In this document: positions 8,705 to 19,091 of the stretch, piece by piece | Layout of the letters: the number at the start of each line of letters is the position of its first letter | How positions within the stretch are numbered: position 1 is the first letter of the stretch | Source: Terasakiella sp. SH-1 | Lineage (GTDB): Bacteria > Pseudomonadota > Alphaproteobacteria > Rhodospirillales > Terasakiellaceae | Direction: 5' to 3' | Assembly (NCBI RefSeq): GCF_004564135.1 | Contig: NZ_CP038255.1 | Location: 3,645,501 to 3,709,500, forward strand | Length of the DNA stretch: 64,000 nucleotides | Position numbers and translations under genes: made by a program | Notes under the pieces: generated by a model | What the model was told of the DNA's origin: nothing | Database searches by the model: none | Seen by the model: the letters and a program-made list of their open reading frames with translations, nothing else

Positions 8705-9442
8705 ATGACATCATCCCCAGAACTCTCTGTGATTGTGCCCGTTAAAAACGAAGCAGAAAACATCCAGCCTTTGGTTGGTGAAATTATGGCTGCACTTGAG
8801 GGGCGAATTGAGTATGAAATCGTCTATGTGGATGATGGCAGTGATGATGACACGCCTGCTCGCCTGAAAGATATGCAAAAAATTACCGACAAATTGCAGG
8901 TGGTGACGCATAAAAAATCCTGTGGTCAAAGCACAGCGGTGCGCACAGGGGTTCAACATGCCAAGGGCCGTGTGGTCGCCACACTGGATGGGGATGGGCA
9001 GAACGATCCGGCTGATATTCCAGCTCTTTATGATGAATTGATCAAGGAAGATCAGCAGGACTTACTGTTGATGGCCGGTTGGCGTGCCAAGCGTCACGAC
9101 AGTGCTTTCAAACTGTGGCAGTCACGCAATGCGAATAAAATCCGGGCTAAATTGCTGGGTGATAATACACCGGATACAGGCTGTGGCTTGAAGGTCCTGA
9201 CCCGAACAGCCTTTCTGGATTTGCCTTACTTCAATCATATGCATCGTTTTTTGCCTGCTTTGATGATCCGCCGGGGCGGTCAGGTGAAATCGGTTGTGGT
9301 GAACCATCGTGCGCGGGAACGTGGCACATCCAAGTATGGTATGTGGAACCGCCTGTGGGTTGGTATCGTCGATATCATGGGGGTGATGTGGCTGCAATCA
9401 CGCGGCAAGGTGCCGGAAATCATTCCTCAGGATAAAGCATGA
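8705..9442 (+). CDS. Family 2 glycosyltransferase, polyprenyl-phosphate sugar synthase type
   Basis: A 245-residue GT-A enzyme resembling dolichol/polyprenyl-phosphate mannosyltransferase. It carries VPVKNEAENI, DDGS (residues 43-46), DGDGQNDP (95-102) and the DTGCGLK acceptor-region motif. It lacks C-terminal TM helices, as in DPM1-type enzymes. The family transfers a sugar from a nucleotide sugar to a lipid phosphate at the inner membrane. An in-frame TTG lies at 8678, but the ATG at 8705 puts the sequence at the family N-terminus. The next gene overlaps by four bases (ATGA), and an ArnT-like transferase follows, which fits a donor-making and donor-using pair. Confidence 0.88.
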   Translation: MTSSPELSVIVPVKNEAENIQPLVGEIMAALEGRIEYEIVYVDDGSDDDTPARLKDMQKITDKLQVVTHKKSCGQSTAVRTGVQHAKGRVVATLDGDGQNDPADIPALYDELIKEDQQDLLLMAGWRAKRHDSAFKLWQSRNANKIRAKLLGDNTPDTGCGLKVLTRTAFLDLPYFNHMHRFLPALMIRRGGQVKSVVVNHRARERGTSKYGMWNRLWVGIVDIMGVMWLQSRGKVPEIIPQDKA

Positions 9443-10158
9443 ATTTTAAGGTCTTCATAAAGGGCCTTTTGTTTCTCTGTGCCTTGGCAGGTGGGGCATA
9501 TCTGCTTTCCCAAGGGATGGATGAAAGCTGGATTGATACATATGTGCGCGATCAGGGCTTAAAAGGTTGGATTGTCTTTATCAGTCTGGGGGGCCTGTTG
9601 GCTGCGGTCGGTTTTCCCCGTCAAATTCTCTCCTTTATGGGGGGGTATGCCTTTGGGGTGGTCAAGGGCACGACCATTGCGGTCTTGGCAACGGTGGCAG
9701 GCTGTATCCTGACCTTTACCTTTGCGCGTTTCTTGGGACGCAGTTTCGTACAACGTAAATTTCCGCGCAAGATCAAACGTATTGATGACTTTCTGTCCGA
9801 TAACCCTTTCTCTATGACTTTGCTGATCCGTTTGTTACCAGCGGGCAGCAACGTGGCAACCAATGCGGCTGCCGGGGTATCCGGAGTAAATCCACTTCCT
9901 TTTGTGGTGGGGTCCATGGTTGGGTATATCCCCCAGTCGCTGGTTTTTGCGCTGGCAGGTAGCGGGATTGAATTGAACCCACAATGGTCGATTGCCTTAA
10001 GTGTGATTCTTTTCATTGTTTCCGGCATTTTGGGCGTGTATCTCTATCGTCGCTATCGTCATGGCAAAACACTGGGACGTGATATTGAAACCGCGCTCAG
10101 TGGGGATGAACAAAAAGCTGAGGCGATTGTATCTGAGAGTGACGGAAAGTCTTTATAA
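9439..10158 (+). CDS. TVP38/TMEM64 family (SNARE-associated/DedA-like) membrane protein
   Basis: A 239-residue polytopic inner-membrane protein. The family core runs from GFPRQILSFMGGYAFG to RLLPAGSNVATNAAAG and the glycine-rich GSMVGYIPQSLVFALAGSG. The start codon overlaps the glycosyltransferase stop as ATGA, so the two are translationally coupled. DedA/TVP38-type proteins are linked to lipid scrambling or lipid-carrier recycling. Placed between a polyprenyl-phosphate glycosyltransferase and an ArnT-like transferase, it might flip the lipid-linked sugar; that role is an inference. Confidence 0.85.
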   Translation: MNFKVFIKGLLFLCALAGGAYLLSQGMDESWIDTYVRDQGLKGWIVFISLGGLLAAVGFPRQILSFMGGYAFGVVKGTTIAVLATVAGCILTFTFARFLGRSFVQRKFPRKIKRIDDFLSDNPFSMTLLIRLLPAGSNVATNAAAGVSGVNPLPFVVGSMVGYIPQSLVFALAGSGIELNPQWSIALSVILFIVSGILGVYLYRRYRHGKTLGRDIETALSGDEQKAEAIVSESDGKSL

Positions 10159-10159
10159 C

Positions 10160-10228
10160 CGTCATTCCCAACTTGATTGGGAAACCAGCATAACCTAATA
10201 CTGGACCCCTTCTTTTGCGTGGATGACG
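10160..10228. repeat. Dispersed palindromic repeat, copy 1 (degenerate)
   Basis: It begins CGTCATTCCCAACTTGATTG and ends GCGTGGATGACG, so its outer ends are complementary (CGTCATTCC versus GGATGACG). The same layout recurs in other gaps of this window (20337, 22218, 49078, 61942 and shorter forms at 26308 and 35464). It sits entirely between two genes of one likely operon. Confidence 0.6.
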
Positions 10229-10242
10229 AAAAAGAGCAAATA

Positions 10243-11874
10243 ATGCTGCAAAAATACTGGTCCCCTATCACCTTTACCCTTCTTTGGATCGTGCTGGTTG
10301 CGACAGCCATTTACACACGTCCGGCTTTGCCTGTGGATGAAACGCGCTATTTGGCGGTGGCGTGGGAAATGTGGTTGCGTGGTGATTACATCGTGCCTCA
10401 TCTCAATGGAGAGACTTACAGCCATAAGCCACCTTTGTTATTTTGGCTGATGAACTTGGGGTGGGCGATCTTTGGGGTGAATGACTGGTGGCCACCTATG
10501 GTCGCCCCGCTTTTTGCGCTGGCTTGTTTGTTTTTGACTCGTGCCATGGCCCAAAAGCTATGGCCGGAAGAAAAGTTGATTGCCGATTTATCACCGATTA
10601 TTTTGCTTGGCGCTGTTTTCTGGACCATTTTCACTACCGTGACCATGTTCGATATGCTGGTGGCCGCCTGTACCTTATGGGGGCTGTTGGGGCTGTTGAT
10701 GGTCTGGCGCGATGGCGATTCCAAGGGATGGTGGCACTTGGCATTGGCGATTGGTTTTGGGGTGCTGGCTAAGGGACCAGTGATTTTGCTGCAAATCCTG
10801 CCCATTGCTTTGTTGTTGCCGCTGTGGGATGTGGAACGGCGCATTGAAAATCGCAAAAAATGGTATCGCAATATTCTCTTGTCTGTTTTGGGCGGGGCGG
10901 TGATTGGTCTATCTTGGGCCATTCCGGCCGGCATCATGGGCGGGGAAGAATATCGCAATGCAATTTTTTGGGGGCAAACCGCAGGGCGCGTGGTGAAATC
11001 TTTTGCTCATGCCCGTCCATGGTGGTGGTATTTGGCTGTGATCGGTCCGTTGCTTCTGCCTTGGGTGATCTGGCCGACTTTGTGGAAAGCGGCCTGGGCA
11101 GGAGGTAAAAAGCTGTTGGCGGAAAGTCAGGTGCGTTTTTGCCTCTTGTGGTTTATCCCGATTTTTATCGCTTTTTCCCTGATCAGCGGTAAGCAGCTCC
11201 ATTATTTACTGCCCATCTTCCCGGCCTTTGCCTTTGTCTTGGCGCGTTTGCTGGTAAAAGAAGAGATTGCGGTAAGTCGTGTCGATCGCTTGCTGCCTGC
11301 GGGCTTTGTGATTGTGCTGGGGCTTGCGGTGATGACTGCACCGCATCTGGGCCTGAGAAAATTCCCGGACTGGGCGACAGACCTACCGACGGCTTGGTTT
11401 ATCTTGCCGATTGGGTTGGCGCTTTATGTGATTGTCCGCCCGTTGAAAACTCAATGTGGGGCTATTCTTAGTCTCACAAGCATGATGACAGGATTGGTCG
11501 TCGCGATACATATGCTGTTTGCGCCGTATTTGGGCTCGGCTTTTAATTTACGTGGCTTGTCTGTTGAGCTGAAGAAAATGCAGGATGCAGGCTATGACGT
11601 GGCCTTTGTTGCGAAATATCACGGGACTTTTCAATATTTGGGCCGCCTTGAAAAGCCGATTGCTGAACTGTCTACAGAGCGAGGCCATCCTATGATGGAA
11701 TGGTTGCACGCCCATCCCCGCAGCAAAGTCATTACCCTGTGGAAACAGCCTGCGCCGGATCATCCGGCGGTGGACTATGTGCAAAATTTCCGGGGGAACA
11801 ATATGATTGTCTTTGATGTGGCAAAACTCAAAGGCGATTATGACTTGCTCAACCGTCGTGGCAAATTAAAATAG
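10243..11874 (+). CDS. ArnT/PMT-like (GT39/GT83-type) membrane glycosyltransferase
   Basis: A 543-residue protein with about ten or more hydrophobic helices. The conserved first periplasmic loop reads PVDETRYLAVAWEM and continues with SHKPPLLFW, as in ArnT and related glycosyltransferases that use polyprenyl-phosphate sugars at the periplasmic face. The Asp in DETRY is the likely catalytic acid. The frame is open from 10177, but the ATG at 10243, with AAGAG upstream, gives the expected start near the first helix. Upstream genes make and possibly flip a lipid-linked sugar. Whether the acceptor is lipid A or another envelope molecule is unknown. Confidence 0.85.
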   Translation: MLQKYWSPITFTLLWIVLVATAIYTRPALPVDETRYLAVAWEMWLRGDYIVPHLNGETYSHKPPLLFWLMNLGWAIFGVNDWWPPMVAPLFALACLFLTRAMAQKLWPEEKLIADLSPIILLGAVFWTIFTTVTMFDMLVAACTLWGLLGLLMVWRDGDSKGWWHLALAIGFGVLAKGPVILLQILPIALLLPLWDVERRIENRKKWYRNILLSVLGGAVIGLSWAIPAGIMGGEEYRNAIFWGQTAGRVVKSFAHARPWWWYLAVIGPLLLPWVIWPTLWKAAWAGGKKLLAESQVRFCLLWFIPIFIAFSLISGKQLHYLLPIFPAFAFVLARLLVKEEIAVSRVDRLLPAGFVIVLGLAVMTAPHLGLRKFPDWATDLPTAWFILPIGLALYVIVRPLKTQCGAILSLTSMMTGLVVAIHMLFAPYLGSAFNLRGLSVELKKMQDAGYDVAFVAKYHGTFQYLGRLEKPIAELSTERGHPMMEWLHAHPRSKVITLWKQPAPDHPAVDYVQNFRGNNMIVFDVAKLKGDYDLLNRRGKLK

Positions 11875-11882
11875 CCTTTCCA

Positions 11883-11897
11883 TGCTGCAATGCAGCA
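11883..11897. promoter_or_regulatory. TGCTGCA-A-TGCAGCA palindrome (PhaR-like site)
   Basis: A 15-bp palindrome with 7-bp arms around one base, just after the glycosyltransferase stop and 31 bases before the groES -35 box. It contains CTGC-N3-GCAG, the form described for PhaR operators in Paracoccus. PhaR binding here is an inference; the hairpin could also be a weak transcript end. Confidence 0.35.
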
Positions 11898-11927
11898 ACG
11901 ATTTATAAGAAAATTCCGATTCACCGC

Positions 11928-11956
11928 TTGACAGTTTCAGGGGTTGAACTTAACTC
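11928..11956 (+). promoter_or_regulatory. Candidate sigma70-type promoter of groESL
   Basis: A perfect -35 box TTGACA lies at 11928-11933. Seventeen bases on is TAACTC, a poor -10 match, immediately followed by the CIRCE element. The -35 box and the position against CIRCE support the call; the exact -10 is uncertain. Confidence 0.45.
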
Positions 11957-11958
11957 TG

Positions 11959-11985
11959 TTAGCACTCGAACCCAACGAGTGCTAA
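11959..11985. promoter_or_regulatory. CIRCE operator (HrcA binding site)
   Basis: TTAGCACTC, nine bases, GAGTGCTAA: an exact match to the CIRCE consensus, 50 bases before groES. HrcA represses chaperonin transcription by binding here and is released on heat shock. The hrcA gene is not in the window. Confidence 0.96.
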
Positions 11986-12035
11986 CGCATGACTCGTTTG
12001 GGTCATTACTTTGGTGATATCACGGAGTTGAAACC

Positions 12036-12326
12036 ATGAAATTTCGTCCTCTGCATGACCGTGTTCTGGTCAAGCGCTTAGAGCAAGAAACAAAAACTGC
12101 TGGCGGCATTATCTTGCCGGAAGCTGCACAAGAAAAACCGTCTGAAGGTGAAGTTGTTGCAGTTGGTAAAGGTGTACGCGGCGACAACGGTGAATTCGTT
12201 GCTCTGGACGTACAAGCGGGCGACCGCGTTCTGTTCGGCAAATGGTCCGGTACAGAAGTTAAGGTTGACGGCGAAGAGCTGTTGATCATGAAAGAATCTG
12301 ACATCATGGGTGTGGTTGAAGCCTAA
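12036..12326 (+). CDS. groES: Co-chaperonin GroES
   Basis: A 96-residue Hsp10 that caps the GroEL chamber in the cytoplasm. It has the family start [13 protein letters not shown], the mobile loop around [12 protein letters not shown] and the conserved VDGEELLIM near the end. A GGAG ribosome site precedes the ATG. It is the first gene of a two-gene operon with groEL 58 bases downstream, under CIRCE control. Confidence 0.98.
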   Translation: MKFRPLHDRVLVKRLEQETKTAGGIILPEAAQEKPSEGEVVAVGKGVRGDNGEFVALDVQAGDRVLFGKWSGTEVKVDGEELLIMKESDIMGVVEA

Positions 12327-12366
12327 GCGCTTGCCCATTCACCTGTTTTATTTATTGACTGCTTAA

Positions 12367-14034
<1,668 letters not shown>

Positions 14035-14070
14035 GCCAACCCCTCATATAGCTGCTAAAGCTTTTAAAAG

Positions 14071-14101
14071 GGTCGCATTCTTGGTGGTGCGGCCTTTTTT
14101 T
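14071..14101 (+). terminator. Rho-independent terminator of groESL
   Basis: GGTCGCA and TGCGGCC pair over 7 bp (one G-U) around a 10-base loop, followed by seven Ts. It lies 37 bases after the groEL stop. Confidence 0.85.
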
Positions 14102-14203
14102 ATTTATGTAAGACCAGACGTGCTGCCCAATCGAGTTAGGAATGAGGATCAGGCAAATTTTCATTTGCTCCGCTTTGGCACCTCTGATATAAAATTTACA
14201 ATG

Positions 14204-14219
14204 TTTACGTTAACGTAAA
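14204..14219. promoter_or_regulatory. Perfect palindrome TTTACGTTAACGTAAA upstream of the SDR gene
   Basis: A 16-bp perfect palindrome ending 18 bases before the dehydrogenase start. Its form resembles operators of the MerR-type regulator LiuR, which controls branched-chain amino acid degradation in proteobacteria. The downstream gene resembles an isoleucine-pathway dehydrogenase, which fits. The regulator assignment is an inference. Confidence 0.55.
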
Positions 14220-14237
14220 GGTAAAGGATTTAGAGTG

Positions 14238-14996
14238 ATGAATGTACAGGGTTTAGCTGCGATTGTGACAGGGGCTGCTTCTGGTTTGGGGGAGGCAACG
14301 GCTCGTAAATTGGCTGCGCAAGGAGCCAAGGTGGCGATTTTTGATATGAATATGGAAGCCGCGCAAAAAGTTGCTGATGAAATTGGCGGGATTGCGGTTG
14401 AATGTAATGTCGCTGATGCCGCCAGTGCTGAGGCCGCGTTTGCTACGGCACGTGAGGCCCATGGGCCGGCGCGTATTGTTGTTTCCTGCGCCGGGATTGC
14501 ACCTGCATCCAAGATCGTTGGGCGTAATGGTGCCCATGATCTTGATCTCTTTTCCAAAGTTATCAATGTGAATTTGATCGGTACATTCAATATGACCCGT
14601 CTGGCCTGTGCTGAAATGCTGGACCAAGATCCGGTGAATGGTGAAGAGCGCGGCGTGGTGATTAATACGGCTTCAATTGCTTTTGCTGACGGCCAAATTG
14701 GACAGGCGGCTTATGCGGCCTCAAAAGGCGGTGTGGCCTCTTTAACCTTGCCGGTTGCGCGTGAAATGGCGCCTAAGGGGATTCGGGTCATGACCATTGC
14801 ACCGGGGATTATGGCAACTCCGATGTTATTGGGAATGCCGGATGAGGTACAAGATGCATTGAACAAGTCTGTTCCTTATGGCCGCATGGGTAAACCCGAA
14901 GAGTTTGCCGACTTGGTTAACCACATTGCTGAAAATGCTTATTTATCCGGTGAAGTCATCCGCATGGATGGTGCCTTGCGGATGGCCCCGAAATAA
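14238..14996 (+). CDS. SDR family dehydrogenase, 3-hydroxyacyl-CoA dehydrogenase type II-like
   Basis: A 252-residue Rossmann-fold SDR with TGAASGLGEATA (NAD site), a CAG motif in place of NNAG, and the YAASK catalytic pair. The insertions DQDPVNGEERGVVINTAS and APGIMATPMLLGMP are typical of HSD17B10-like enzymes, which oxidise 2-methyl-3-hydroxyacyl-CoA and short 3-hydroxyacyl-CoA. A GTG one codon upstream is possible; the ATG at 14238 is chosen, with AAGGA upstream. The LiuR-like palindrome just before it supports a role in isoleucine or fatty acid breakdown. It converges with the chemoreceptor gene. Confidence 0.88.
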   Translation: MNVQGLAAIVTGAASGLGEATARKLAAQGAKVAIFDMNMEAAQKVADEIGGIAVECNVADAASAEAAFATAREAHGPARIVVSCAGIAPASKIVGRNGAHDLDLFSKVINVNLIGTFNMTRLACAEMLDQDPVNGEERGVVINTASIAFADGQIGQAAYAASKGGVASLTLPVAREMAPKGIRVMTIAPGIMATPMLLGMPDEVQDALNKSVPYGRMGKPEEFADLVNHIAENAYLSGEVIRMDGALRMAPK

Positions 14997-15012
14997 GTCT
15001 TCTTCGCCTTTG

Positions 15013-16962
15013 TTACTGGCGCATGCCACTTAAAAAGACATTCAATGCAGTCTGCAGATTGCCTGATTCCAGTTGTAATTGTTCAACTGCTTTTTGGGCC
15101 TGCGAGGCTGCGGTGCCTGACTGATGGGTGGCATGTCCCATTTCACCGACGATCTGATTAACTTCGACTGTATCGGTTGCGGCTTGCTGCATGCTGGCGG
15201 AGATTTCATCTGTGGCGGAAGATTGTTGTTGGATGGAAGCTGCAATAGAGTTCGCAATTTCCTGAACTTCTGCAACAACAGTTGAAATTTCCTGAATGGC
15301 CTGAACAGAATTTTCCGTGGCGCTTTGAACCGCATTGATCTGATTGGTGATTTCATCTGTGGCACGGGAGGTTTGATTGGCAAGGTTCTTGACCTCACTG
15401 GCAACCACGGCAAAGCCTTTCCCGGCTTCGCCTGCGCGTGCCGCTTCAATTGTAGCGTTCAGGGCGAGCAGGTTGGTTTGTTCTGCAATACCGGTAATTA
15501 AATCCGTCACTTCACTGATACGTACAACAGTTTGCTGCAGGCTGGAAACCCTGTCTTGAGCCTCATCCGATGTGGTTGATGCCCGGTTTACAACCATGTT
15601 GGAACGTTCAACCAAAGACGCAATTTCAATGTTGGATGCCGATAGTTCTTCAACAGCGGCAGCAGTGGCGTTAACGGCTTGGGTAGTGTGTTCTGATTTT
15701 TGAGAGACAACACCACTGGCTTCGTTGGCCTGAGTGGAGGTGGAGCTGACCTGTGCGGCAATCTCTTCAAGGTCGGAGGCTGTTGTTTTTACAATTTGTG
15801 CCGCATTACCGACATTTTGTTCCAGCTCATTTGCCAATTTTTCAATACTGGCTTTACGTTCTTCTTCGGCTTTTGCTTTTTGTGTTTCTTGTTCTTGCTG
15901 CAAAGTGCGCCGGTCTGTTTCATTGGTCCGGAAAATTTCAAGGGAGTGGCCCAGTCGCCCAATTTCATCGGCACGCTCACTGTAGGGAATAGGCGTGTCC
16001 AGATGACCATTGGACATTTCATTTGCCGCCAATGTCAGTTTTTCAATCGGTGTAATCGCACGTGATTTCAGCGCCAAAATGATCAGACCACACATAATGA
16101 CCAATGCCGTGGCCAGCAAGGTCAGGGAACGCATAAGAGTTGACTGGGAATTATCCAATGTATCCTGAACATTTTTTGACAGTTCAAAATTGCCGATTGA
16201 ACTGCCGTTAAGATCAAGGATTGGCAGCTTCATGGAAACAAGGGCAGTCTTGCTGTCGAGCTGGATTTCTTCTTTGGCATTGCGCGTGATTTCGATATTG
16301 GCTGTTTCAAGCGAGCCAATGTTTTGAATGGCTTTTAAAGTCGGCGTCAATGTAGCGTCAATGCGCACAAGATATTGCAGCACACGCCCGCGTGCCTTGC
16401 GGCTGTATTTTGTAACGGGGAAATAGCGAGATAACACAACGTCATTATTGACAACGAAAAAGCCTTCAAGCGGTTCTGCGGTTTTACCTTTTTTCAGGTA
16501 CCCGGCAATGGCTTTGGTGACTTCCGGTGAATCGCAGCTGCTGCCTAGTTTGACATTGGTGTTATCGACAGGTTCGACGAATTTAACCGTCAGGCTTTGA
16601 CCATCGCAATAGACCAGATGTTTCATATTGCCGCCAAAGCGTTGGTTGAGATTGTTAAAGGTGGGTTTGGCATGTGAATCTGAAAAATCAATGGGATCAA
16701 ATTCTTTGGCCATAAAGTTTTTGGTTGCCCCTTTGTCGCGTGCAATCAAATCAAGGCCCATTTCACCCATTAAATTCAAGCGGGATTCTACATCCAGCGA
16801 CAGGACTGTTTCATAGGATTTTCGGTTCTTTTCCAGGTTTTCCATTAAGGAATCATTGTTCCAACTGCTTTGTTGCCATCCCAACCCAAGGACAACAAAA
16901 ACAGAAAGGGCAATAACAGGTAAGACAGTTTGCCCAGCCAATGTGTTTTTCAGAAAAGACAT
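15013..16962 (-). CDS. Transmembrane methyl-accepting chemotaxis protein
   Basis: A 649-residue chemoreceptor: TM1 at about 12-29, a periplasmic sensor region of about 245 residues, TM2 at about 277-299, HAMP, and a cytoplasmic signalling domain. The hairpin tip reads [21 protein letters not shown], the contact site for CheA/CheW. No C-terminal CheR-docking pentapeptide is seen. The frame runs open further upstream into the rhodanese gene, but the ATG at 16962 places TM1 correctly. The ligand is unknown. The rhodanese upstream is on the same strand but separated by a likely terminator. Confidence 0.92.
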   Translation of the reverse strand: MSFLKNTLAGQTVLPVIALSVFVVLGLGWQQSSWNNDSLMENLEKNRKSYETVLSLDVESRLNLMGEMGLDLIARDKGATKNFMAKEFDPIDFSDSHAKPTFNNLNQRFGGNMKHLVYCDGQSLTVKFVEPVDNTNVKLGSSCDSPEVTKAIAGYLKKGKTAEPLEGFFVVNNDVVLSRYFPVTKYSRKARGRVLQYLVRIDATLTPTLKAIQNIGSLETANIEITRNAKEEIQLDSKTALVSMKLPILDLNGSSIGNFELSKNVQDTLDNSQSTLMRSLTLLATALVIMCGLIILALKSRAITPIEKLTLAANEMSNGHLDTPIPYSERADEIGRLGHSLEIFRTNETDRRTLQQEQETQKAKAEEERKASIEKLANELEQNVGNAAQIVKTTASDLEEIAAQVSSTSTQANEASGVVSQKSEHTTQAVNATAAAVEELSASNIEIASLVERSNMVVNRASTTSDEAQDRVSSLQQTVVRISEVTDLITGIAEQTNLLALNATIEAARAGEAGKGFAVVASEVKNLANQTSRATDEITNQINAVQSATENSVQAIQEISTVVAEVQEIANSIAASIQQQSSATDEISASMQQAATDTVEVNQIVGEMGHATHQSGTAASQAQKAVEQLQLESGNLQTALNVFLSGMRQ

Positions 16963-17005
16963 GAATAAAACCCCATTATAAAACAGTGTAGTTATGAACA
17001 AAACG

Positions 17006-17036
17006 GGAAGGCCGATCATATGCTGATCAACCTTCC
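17006..17036 (-). terminator. Hairpin terminator after the rhodanese gene
   Basis: Read on the minus strand, GGAAGG...CCTTCC forms the outer stem and TGATC/GATCA the inner stem, followed by CGTTTTG. It lies between the rhodanese stop and the chemoreceptor start. The T-tract is short. Confidence 0.5.
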
Positions 17037-17063
17037 AATAAAACGTTTTGCCTGATTTTATGA

Positions 17064-17492
17064 TTATTCCACTGGAAGACCGGCAGCTTCCCAAGCAGGA
17101 ATGCCATCACGGAAGTAGAACAGGTTTGAGAAACCCCATGCTTTGGCTTTTACGCAGCTGTTTGCGCTACGTGGGCAAGATGGGCCATTGCAATAGAAAA
17201 CAATTTTGGTGGTTTTATCGCCACCGACAGCTTCACTGAGGCTGGCTTCTGTCATGTTGGTTGATTTGCCTTTGATGTCGAGATGAACCGCACCTGGGAT
17301 GTGAGCACGATCAAAATCAGACTTTTTACGCGGATCAACAAATACGACAGCATCATCGTTAAACAGCTCTTCAGCCTTTGCAACATCTACAGTTACGGCG
17401 CCCTCTACTGTCATTGGCGCTTCTGCTGCAAGAGCAGGAGCTGCGAATAACGTAAAAGTTGCAATAAATAGCGTTGAAATAACTCGTTTCAT
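17064..17492 (-). CDS. Periplasmic rhodanese-like protein
   Basis: A 142-residue single-domain rhodanese with a signal peptide (cleavage near PALAA at residues 19-23). The active loop is CNGPSCPR starting at C101; [12 protein letters not shown] is the conserved structural motif. Exported rhodaneses handle sulfur transfer or thiosulfate/persulfide chemistry in the periplasm; the substrate here is unknown. The extra Cys106 in the loop could form a disulfide with C101. It is divergent from thrC. Confidence 0.88.
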   Translation of the reverse strand: MKRVISTLFIATFTLFAAPALAAEAPMTVEGAVTVDVAKAEELFNDDAVVFVDPRKKSDFDRAHIPGAVHLDIKGKSTNMTEASLSEAVGGDKTTKIVFYCNGPSCPRSANSCVKAKAWGFSNLFYFRDGIPAWEAAGLPVE

Positions 17493-17576
17493 TTTAAACC
17501 CCTAGTAAATTACCGTCTTGGTGTGTAATTTTTGATTGTATGAGTAAGAACGCATCTTCGCAAGCGACGATTCGGT

Positions 17577-17594
17577 ATTACGTAATATTACGTA
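17577..17594. promoter_or_regulatory. Direct repeat of ATTACGTA, 10 bp apart
   Basis: Two copies of ATTACGTA (17577-17584 and 17587-17594) one helical turn apart in the divergent gap between rhodanese and thrC. Same-face tandem half-sites like this suit a dimeric response regulator or similar activator. Single copies occur at 6343 and 23492. Confidence 0.35.
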
Positions 17595-17702
17595 GTTTTA
17601 AGGCTTGAAAGAGGGGGAAACCTATCATTTCGTATATGGCTTGGACTCTCTTGCAAACCGTGCTAAACAGCGAAAAAGTTTTTGTCTTTAAAGAGGTTCA
17701 AG

Positions 17703-19091
17703 GTGCAATACGTTTCCACACGCGGCAAAGCGCCCGCACTGTCATTTGATGATGTTTTATTGACGGGTTTGGCTCGTGATGGCGGGCTTTATTTGCCTGA
17801 AAGCTGGCCGCAATTCAGCGCTGATGAAATTCGTGAAATGCGTGGTTTGTCGTATGCCGATATGGCGGTGCGTGTGATGTATCCGTTTGTGGAAGGTTCC
17901 ATTCCGCATGATGATTTCAATGAACTGGTTCAGGATGCTTATAAGGATTTTGGTCATCCGTCTGTTGCGCCACTTAAACAGCTCGACAGTGACCAGTGGG
18001 TGATGGAACTGTTCCATGGCCCGACCTTGGCCTTTAAAGATTATGCCCTGCAACTGCTCGGTCGTCTGTTTGATTATGTGCTGAAAAAACGTGGTGAGAA
18101 AGTCACCATTGTAGGGGCCACATCCGGGGACACAGGTTCTGCGGCGATTGAGGCATGTCGTGATCGTGAATGTATCGAAATTTTCATCATGCACCCAAAG
18201 GGCCGTGTCTCTGACGTGCAGCGTTGCCAGATGACGACCGTTCTGTCTGAGAATGTTCACAATATTGCACTGGAAGGCACCTTTGATGATTGTCAGGATG
18301 CGGTGAAGGCCATGTTTAACGACATGGATTTCCGCGATAAATATAACCTGTCTGCGGTGAACTCTATCAACTGGGCGCGCATCATGGCGCAAATCGCCTA
18401 TTACTTCTGGGCGGCTGTTCAAGTGGGGGCACCTGATCGTAAAACCCGCTTTGCCGTTCCAACCGGGAATTTCGGCAATGTGTTTGCAGGCTATTGTGCC
18501 AAACAGATGGGCCTGCCGATTGACAGCTTTATCATTGGGTCCAACCGCAATGATATTTTGACACGTTATTTCAACACGGGCGTGATGACGATGGAAACGG
18601 TAGAACCAAGCCTGTCTCCATCCATGGATATTCAGATTTCGTCCAACTTTGAACGTTTGCTTGCCCAACATTATGACAAAGACGGTTCTGCCCTGACACA
18701 GGCCCTGAGCGAGTTCCGTGATACGGGTGAAGTCGATTTTGGTAAAAACCGTTGGGAAGCCATGTGCGCAGAATTTTCTGCTCAAAGTCTGGATGATGGG
18801 GAAACGAAAAAGGCGATTGCCGATTTTTATCAGTCTACAGGTGAATTGCTGGACCCGCATTCTGTCATTGGCTGTGCGGTGGCCCGTGATGGTGAGAAAA
18901 CGGATGCAGTCACAGTGGCGTTGGCAACGGCCCATCCGGCAAAATTCCCTGCCGCTGTTGAAGAGGCATCGGGCGTTCACCCTGCTTTGCCTGAACGTAT
19001 GGCGGATTTGTTTGAACGTGAAGAACGGTTCACTGTTCTGGAAAATGACCTGAAAACAGTTCAAACTTATATTGAAGAGACATTGGCTTAA
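17703..19091 (+). CDS. thrC: Threonine synthase
   Basis: A PLP enzyme converting O-phosphohomoserine to threonine. The 462-residue form starts at GTG 17703 with AGAGG about seven bases upstream and gives the family N-terminus MQYVSTRGKAP; a TTG at 17682 would add seven residues. The PLP lysine lies in LAFKDYALQ, and ATSGDTGSAA and TGNFGNVFAG are cofactor and phosphate motifs. Length and motifs match the long ThrC class of proteobacteria and yeast. The M16 peptidase gene starts immediately at the stop codon. Confidence 0.96.
   Translation: MQYVSTRGKAPALSFDDVLLTGLARDGGLYLPESWPQFSADEIREMRGLSYADMAVRVMYPFVEGSIPHDDFNELVQDAYKDFGHPSVAPLKQLDSDQWVMELFHGPTLAFKDYALQLLGRLFDYVLKKRGEKVTIVGATSGDTGSAAIEACRDRECIEIFIMHPKGRVSDVQRCQMTTVLSENVHNIALEGTFDDCQDAVKAMFNDMDFRDKYNLSAVNSINWARIMAQIAYYFWAAVQVGAPDRKTRFAVPTGNFGNVFAGYCAKQMGLPIDSFIIGSNRNDILTRYFNTGVMTMETVEPSLSPSMDIQISSNFERLLAQHYDKDGSALTQALSEFRDTGEVDFGKNRWEAMCAEFSAQSLDDGETKKAIADFYQSTGELLDPHSVIGCAVARDGEKTDAVTVALATAHPAKFPAAVEEASGVHPALPERMADLFEREERFTVLENDLKTVQTYIEETLA

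Noticed and set aside
17757-19064. 435-codon open frame antisense to thrC
   Set aside because: Opposite-strand shadow of a well-supported gene, no family features.
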